Assembly: GCA_965651365.1 (NCBI GenBank)
Contig: CBFGSA010000125.1
Location: 1-7,603 of the forward strand
Origin: DASSBG01 sp965651365
GTDB lineage: Bacteria; Pseudomonadota; Gammaproteobacteria; Xanthomonadales; Rhodanobacteraceae
DNA: 7,603 nucleotides
Direction of reading: 5' to 3'
Below the pieces are notes generated by a model. That model saw only the letters and a list, made by a program, of their open reading frames with translations. It was not told the origin of the DNA and ran no database searches. The position numbers and the translations under genes are program-made. Numbering within the stretch: position 1 is the stretch's first letter; every line of letters starts with the position of its first letter. Positions 4,778-7,603 of this stretch are shown in pieces.

Positions 4778-7009
4778 CTACCGGACTGGCACGTCATACA
4801 GCAGGTGCGGCGTAGGCTCGGGCTTGAGCGTGTAGTGCCACCATTCCAGCGGGTAGTTCCTGAAACCGTGTTTGTGCATCAGTGCACGCAGGCGCAGGCG
4901 GTTGGCGTGCTGCGTCTTGCTGGCGCCGGGCCAGTCGGTGTGCGCTTCGACGCCGAAGTAGTCGAATTGCGTGCCCATGTCCAGCGGCTGGCACTGACCG
5001 GCCTTGTCGCACTGCATCAGGGACAGGTCGACGGTGGCGCCGCGGCTGTGGCCGGAGACCGGCGCGATGTATTTGCCGAGCAGTTGGGACTTGTCCAGAT
5101 TCGGGTAGTGCGCGGTCCGGGTGCGGGTGTCTTTGAGGTCATGCGCCCAGCGCACGAAATGGGCCACGGCACGGGCGGGCCGGTAACAGTCGAACAGTTT
5201 CAGGCGCATGTCCTGGCGTCGTGCGTCGCGTTCTGCGGCGGCCAGTTTTTCGGCCACGGGCTTCAGCAGCAGGCACTTGGGCGCGCGGTAGCCGTCCACC
5301 GGCGTGCCGACAAAGTTGTCGCTGCCGGCGTACTTGATGTCCTCGGCGATGTCGGGCACCAGAGTGCGGATGTCGACAAGGCCGGCTTCGGCGGCGGTGG
5401 TGGCATCGGACACGCCGACATGCGGCGGGGTCGAGTCGCAGTCGCCGATGCGCACGAAGGCCAGGTCCTCGTAGTCGTAGCTGAAGTCGGCATCCGGGTC
5501 GACCTTGGCCATGTGCATCGTGGCGCTGCCCTTGGCGGGCGGCGTCAACCAGGCCTCGGCATCGCCGTGCGCCCACTGCACCAGGAAGCGCGTGCCGACC
5601 CGCATCACCGGACCGCTCAGTTGCGGCGACTTGGCCGCAGTGAAACGCACGCCGTTGCCGGCCGCGCACAGGCGCACCTTGCCGAACCACGGGTCGCGCC
5701 AGACGCCGAGCCAGTCCTTCAGGTCCGCCGGCGTGGCCGCGACGCGACTCGAGGTGTCGGGCACGCGGCTCTGGCGGCGGGCGTGCTCGGCCCGATCCAG
5801 TTCGTCGGCGTAGTCGGCGACGCTGCGTGTGTTCTTGCTGCCGATCAGTGACTTCAGCAGCACTTCGCCCAGCACGGTGCGGGCATCGCCGCCGCTGCCG
5901 TTGATCAGGAACACGAAGCCCGATTTCGCATCCGGCAGCAGCATCAGCTCGGAGTACATGCCCGACAGCGTGCCGGTGTGCCACACGCTCCAGTGGCCGT
6001 CCACATCGGCCATGCGCCAGCCATAGCCGTAGGCCATGATGTGGCTGTTGTCCCAGTCGCGGCGGCGCTCGGACACCGGGATCAGCATGTGCGGTGACTG
6101 CAGGATACGGCGCTGGGTTTGCGACAGCCATTCAAGCTGGGCCGGCGTCGGATCGAGCCAGTGGCGCGCCCACTTCAGCATGTCGTCGAGGCTGCAGCGG
6201 ATGCCGCCGGCCGCGGCCATGGTGATGGCGGGCACGTGGGCGGGATCGGCGCCGGTGACGACGTTGCGGGTACCGTCCCGCCGGTGCGGCTGTGCCAGGT
6301 TGCCGACCGCATCGCGGTCGAAAGCCCCGACGATGCAACGGTCCAGCCCCAAGGGCTTGAATATCTCGCGCCGCATCAGGGTTTCGTAGGGAGCATTGCC
6401 CGCGGACGCCGCCACCTCGCCGGCCACCACGTACAGCAGGTTGTCGTATTCGTAGCGCGAGCGGAAGCTGTAGGCCGGCTTGATGTGGCGCAGGCCGCGG
6501 ATGATGTCGTCGCGCGTGAAGTGGTTGGGGCCCGGCCACAACATCAGGTCGCCGCCGCCCTCGGGCAGGCCGCTGGAGTGGGTCAGCAGGTCGGCCACGC
6601 GCAGGTTGCGGGTGACCCAGGGATCGTGCATCTGGAAGTCCGGCAGGTATTTCGTCACCGGATCGTCCCAGGCCAGCTTGCCCTGCTGCACCAGTCGTGC
6701 CAGCAGCGCCGTGGTCATGGCCTTGCTGTTGGAGGCGATCTTGAACAGGGTGTCGCGGTTGACCGGCTGGCCGCTGCCCACGGCGCGCGTGCCCACGGTG
6801 CGGGTAAAGGTGACTTGGCCGTTTTCGACCACGCCGACGGCGATGCCGGGCAGGTGGTAGCGGGCGACGACTTCATCGACCAGCGATGCGTAGTGTGCCG
6901 GCGCGCTGGCTTGGGCAGTTTTTGCGCTGGCTGGTACGGCCCATGAGAGGGCGATTGCCGCCAGGGAGGCCAAGCTCGCGAATCGGTGGAAGCGGCGTTG
7001 TAGCAGCAT
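4778..7009 (-). CDS. Secreted fusion: serine beta-lactamase-fold hydrolase, DUF3471, and VanX-type D-Ala-D-Ala dipeptidase (743 aa)
   Basis: The protein has a Sec signal peptide (MLLQRRFHRF, then a hydrophobic core to about 25, cleavage expected after ASA at 29). Residues about 38-395 form a PF00144 serine hydrolase with S93-N-S-K96, Y188-D-N190 and H344-T-G346. Residues about 425-522 match DUF3471 (LGVWRDPWFGKVRL; DADFSYDYEDLAFVRI), a common tail of this family. Residues about 545-743 are a full-length VanX/DdpX-type M15D dipeptidase: DCYRP with R610 (equivalent of VanX R71), SGHSRGATVD with zinc ligands H654 and D661, and EWWH with E722 (general base) and zinc ligand H725. Both active sites look intact. 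Known VanX enzymes cleave the free D-Ala-D-Ala dipeptide; here the domain would act in the periplasm, beside a domain able to act on D-Ala-containing peptides or esters. The ATG at 7009 is chosen from the signal peptide; its ribosome binding site is weak, and the frame stays open upstream through repeat copy B. It lies downstream of lysA and upstream of the lipoprotein hydrolase. Confidence 0.9.
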   Translation of the reverse strand: MLLQRRFHRFASLASLAAIALSWAVPASAKTAQASAPAHYASLVDEVVARYHLPGIAVGVVENGQVTFTRTVGTRAVGSGQPVNRDTLFKIASNSKAMTTALLARLVQQGKLAWDDPVTKYLPDFQMHDPWVTRNLRVADLLTHSSGLPEGGGDLMLWPGPNHFTRDDIIRGLRHIKPAYSFRSRYEYDNLLYVVAGEVAASAGNAPYETLMRREIFKPLGLDRCIVGAFDRDAVGNLAQPHRRDGTRNVVTGADPAHVPAITMAAAGGIRCSLDDMLKWARHWLDPTPAQLEWLSQTQRRILQSPHMLIPVSERRRDWDNSHIMAYGYGWRMADVDGHWSVWHTGTLSGMYSELMLLPDAKSGFVFLINGSGGDARTVLGEVLLKSLIGSKNTRSVADYADELDRAEHARRQSRVPDTSSRVAATPADLKDWLGVWRDPWFGKVRLCAAGNGVRFTAAKSPQLSGPVMRVGTRFLVQWAHGDAEAWLTPPAKGSATMHMAKVDPDADFSYDYEDLAFVRIGDCDSTPPHVGVSDATTAAEAGLVDIRTLVPDIAEDIKYAGSDNFVGTPVDGYRAPKCLLLKPVAEKLAAAERDARRQDMRLKLFDCYRPARAVAHFVRWAHDLKDTRTRTAHYPNLDKSQLLGKYIAPVSGHSRGATVDLSLMQCDKAGQCQPLDMGTQFDYFGVEAHTDWPGASKTQHANRLRLRALMHKHGFRNYPLEWWHYTLKPEPTPHLLYDVPVR

Positions 7010-7038
7010 GCTGCTGTTCGTTTCGCTTGACGTTTCCG

Positions 7039-7166
7039 GCAAGGAAGTGGATATATTCGCGCCATCCCGGCGCTCACCCTCCGGGCCATCGGCTGCGCAG
7101 ATGTTCGCTTCCGGCATCCTGCCTTCAGCGTCCGGGTTCCGCGCTGCGCGCGGCCCCGGAATGACA
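7039..7166 (+). repeat. Structured interspersed repeat, copy B, upstream of the fusion hydrolase gene
   Basis: This copy has the same orientation as copy A (7044-7135 against 3516-3607, 78 of 92 identities). Its first hairpin, CATCGGC-TGC-GCAGATG (7087-7103), keeps the stem with one compensatory pair (C:G in copy A, A:T here) but one mismatch. Its second hairpin (7132-7159) pairs CCGGG with CCCGG and CCGCGC with GCGCGG around a TGC loop; the inner stem has a different sequence from copy A yet still folds. The element starts about 30 bases before the fusion gene ATG, so it is part of that gene's upstream region. Its antisense translation (GPEGERRDGANIS-like) is not a real protein part. Confidence 0.8.
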
Positions 7167-7181
7167 GAATATGGAAGAAGC

Positions 7182-7231
7182 CCGTCATTCCGGACGGAGC
7201 GCAGCGACGATCCGGAATCCACTTTCTGGCC
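7182..7231 (-). repeat. Shortened, inverted copy of the same repeat just after lysA
   Basis: ATTCCGGA (7187-7194) and TCCGGAAT (7211-7218) form a perfect 8-bp stem around a 16-base loop. The far end, 7217-7230 read on the minus strand, is GCCAGAAAGTGGAT, identical over 14 bases to the start of copy A (3511-3524). The element therefore keeps both ends of the long repeat but lacks the central part of about 80 bases. It faces copy B tail to tail (CCGGAATGAC, 18 bases, GTCATTCCGG), as in bacterial BIMEs built from REP units. It begins 22 bases past the lysA stop and may stabilise or end the lysA transcript. Confidence 0.7.
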
Positions 7232-7253
7232 TGATGTCTCACGTCTGCGACTG

Positions 7254-7603
7254 CTAATCATCAACTTGGCTCCACTCCTTCGCGGACTGCTCGCCGGCGA
7301 TCATCTCATCAAAGCTCTGGCGGCGGCGGATGATCGCGTAGCGGCCTGCATCCAGCAGCACTTCGGCGGCCAGCGGCCGCGAGTTGTAGGTCGAGGCCAT
7401 GGAGGCGCCATAGGCGCCGGTGGCTCGGATCATCAGCAGGTCTCCGGCCTGGCAGGGCGGCAGTTCGCGCTGCACGGCGAAGGTGTCGCCGGTTTCGCAC
7501 ACCGGCCCGACGATGTCGCATGCCTGCAGGCTGCCCTCACGCGGCGACACCGGCACGATGTCGTGCCAGGCCTCGTACAGGGCCGGGCGCAGCAGGTCGT
7601 TCA
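7254..7603 (-). CDS. lysA: Diaminopimelate decarboxylase, C-terminal 115 residues (5' end beyond the window)
   Basis: LysA is a PLP enzyme of fold type III that decarboxylates meso-diaminopimelate to L-lysine, the last step of lysine synthesis, in the cytoplasm. The visible part starts at NDLLRPALYEAWHDI, a LysA signature next to the substrate site. It continues with GPVCETGD, where the Cys reaches into the partner subunit's active site, and GAYGASMASTYNSRPLAAEV, with the conserved PLP-contacting Tyr. It ends with RRRQSFDEMIAGE and a short acidic tail, stop TAG at 7256-7254. Xanthomonas-type genomes often carry lysA fused behind an aspartate kinase; the window is too short to tell whether that holds here. 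The repeat composite follows within 25 bases of the stop. Confidence 0.93.
   Translation of the reverse strand, partial: NDLLRPALYEAWHDIVPVSPREGSLQACDIVGPVCETGDTFAVQRELPPCQAGDLLMIRATGAYGASMASTYNSRPLAAEVLLDAGRYAIIRRRQSFDEMIAGEQSAKEWSQVDD

Noticed and set aside
4805..5851. A 348-codon plus-strand frame opposite the fusion hydrolase gene
   Set aside because: Its translation is Gly/Ala/Arg/Val-rich without motifs and lies antisense to the intact VanX and DUF3471 domains.
4778..7009. Vancomycin-resistance (van) operon
   Set aside because: The VanX-type domain is present, but there is no VanH, VanA-type ligase or VanRS in the window, the protein is exported, and Gram-negative hosts do not need this system; DdpX-like scavenging is more likely.
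1..7603. CRISPR array, tRNA, rRNA, phage or toxin-antitoxin system
   Set aside because: I found no regularly spaced direct repeats, cloverleaf, rRNA segment, or phage or toxin-antitoxin gene on either strand.

Overview
The window comes from a high-GC gammaproteobacterium, most likely of the Xanthomonadales/Lysobacterales (Xanthomonas, Lysobacter, Rhodanobacter or Dyella relatives). The evidence is the ubiJ-ubiB pair of the gammaproteobacterial ubiquinone pathway, the strong G/C bias at third codon positions, and the GTCATTCCGG/CCGGAATCC-type intergenic repeats. The placement is an inference from gene content, not a computed one.

Layout. Positions 1-1205 are gene-poor and visibly lower in GC: I counted 83 G+C in 180 bases at 541-720, against 45 in 60 at 2341-2400 inside ubiB. 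This stretch holds a possible N-terminal gene fragment at the left edge, a nested inverted repeat (95-184), and one convincing small gene on the minus strand (375-701) for a secreted four-cysteine protein with a perfect Shine-Dalgarno sequence. Positions 1206-3475 hold ubiJ and ubiB on the plus strand, overlapping by four bases (ATGA). ubiE, which precedes this pair in Escherichia coli, is not adjacent here, and ubiJ appears to have its own promoter, possibly a leaderless one.

Positions 3643-7009 (minus strand) hold two serine hydrolases of the class C beta-lactamase / DD-peptidase fold. The upstream one (743 aa) is the most unusual gene in the window. It has a signal peptide, a full serine-hydrolase domain, a DUF3471 domain, and a complete VanX-like D-Ala-D-Ala dipeptidase with all its zinc and catalytic residues. 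The downstream one (352 aa) is a lipoprotein with a single hydrolase domain. Together they suggest an envelope module that processes D-alanine-containing muropeptides. The right edge carries the 3' part of lysA (diaminopimelate decarboxylase), also on the minus strand, so lysA, the fusion gene and the lipoprotein gene are co-directional.

The hydrolase pair is bracketed by two direct copies of a structured repeat of about 126 bp (3511-3636 and 7039-7166). They match at 78 of 92 gap-free columns by hand alignment, and their hairpins keep pairing despite sequence changes. A third, shortened and inverted copy (7182-7231) lies next to the second, giving a BIME-like composite just after lysA.
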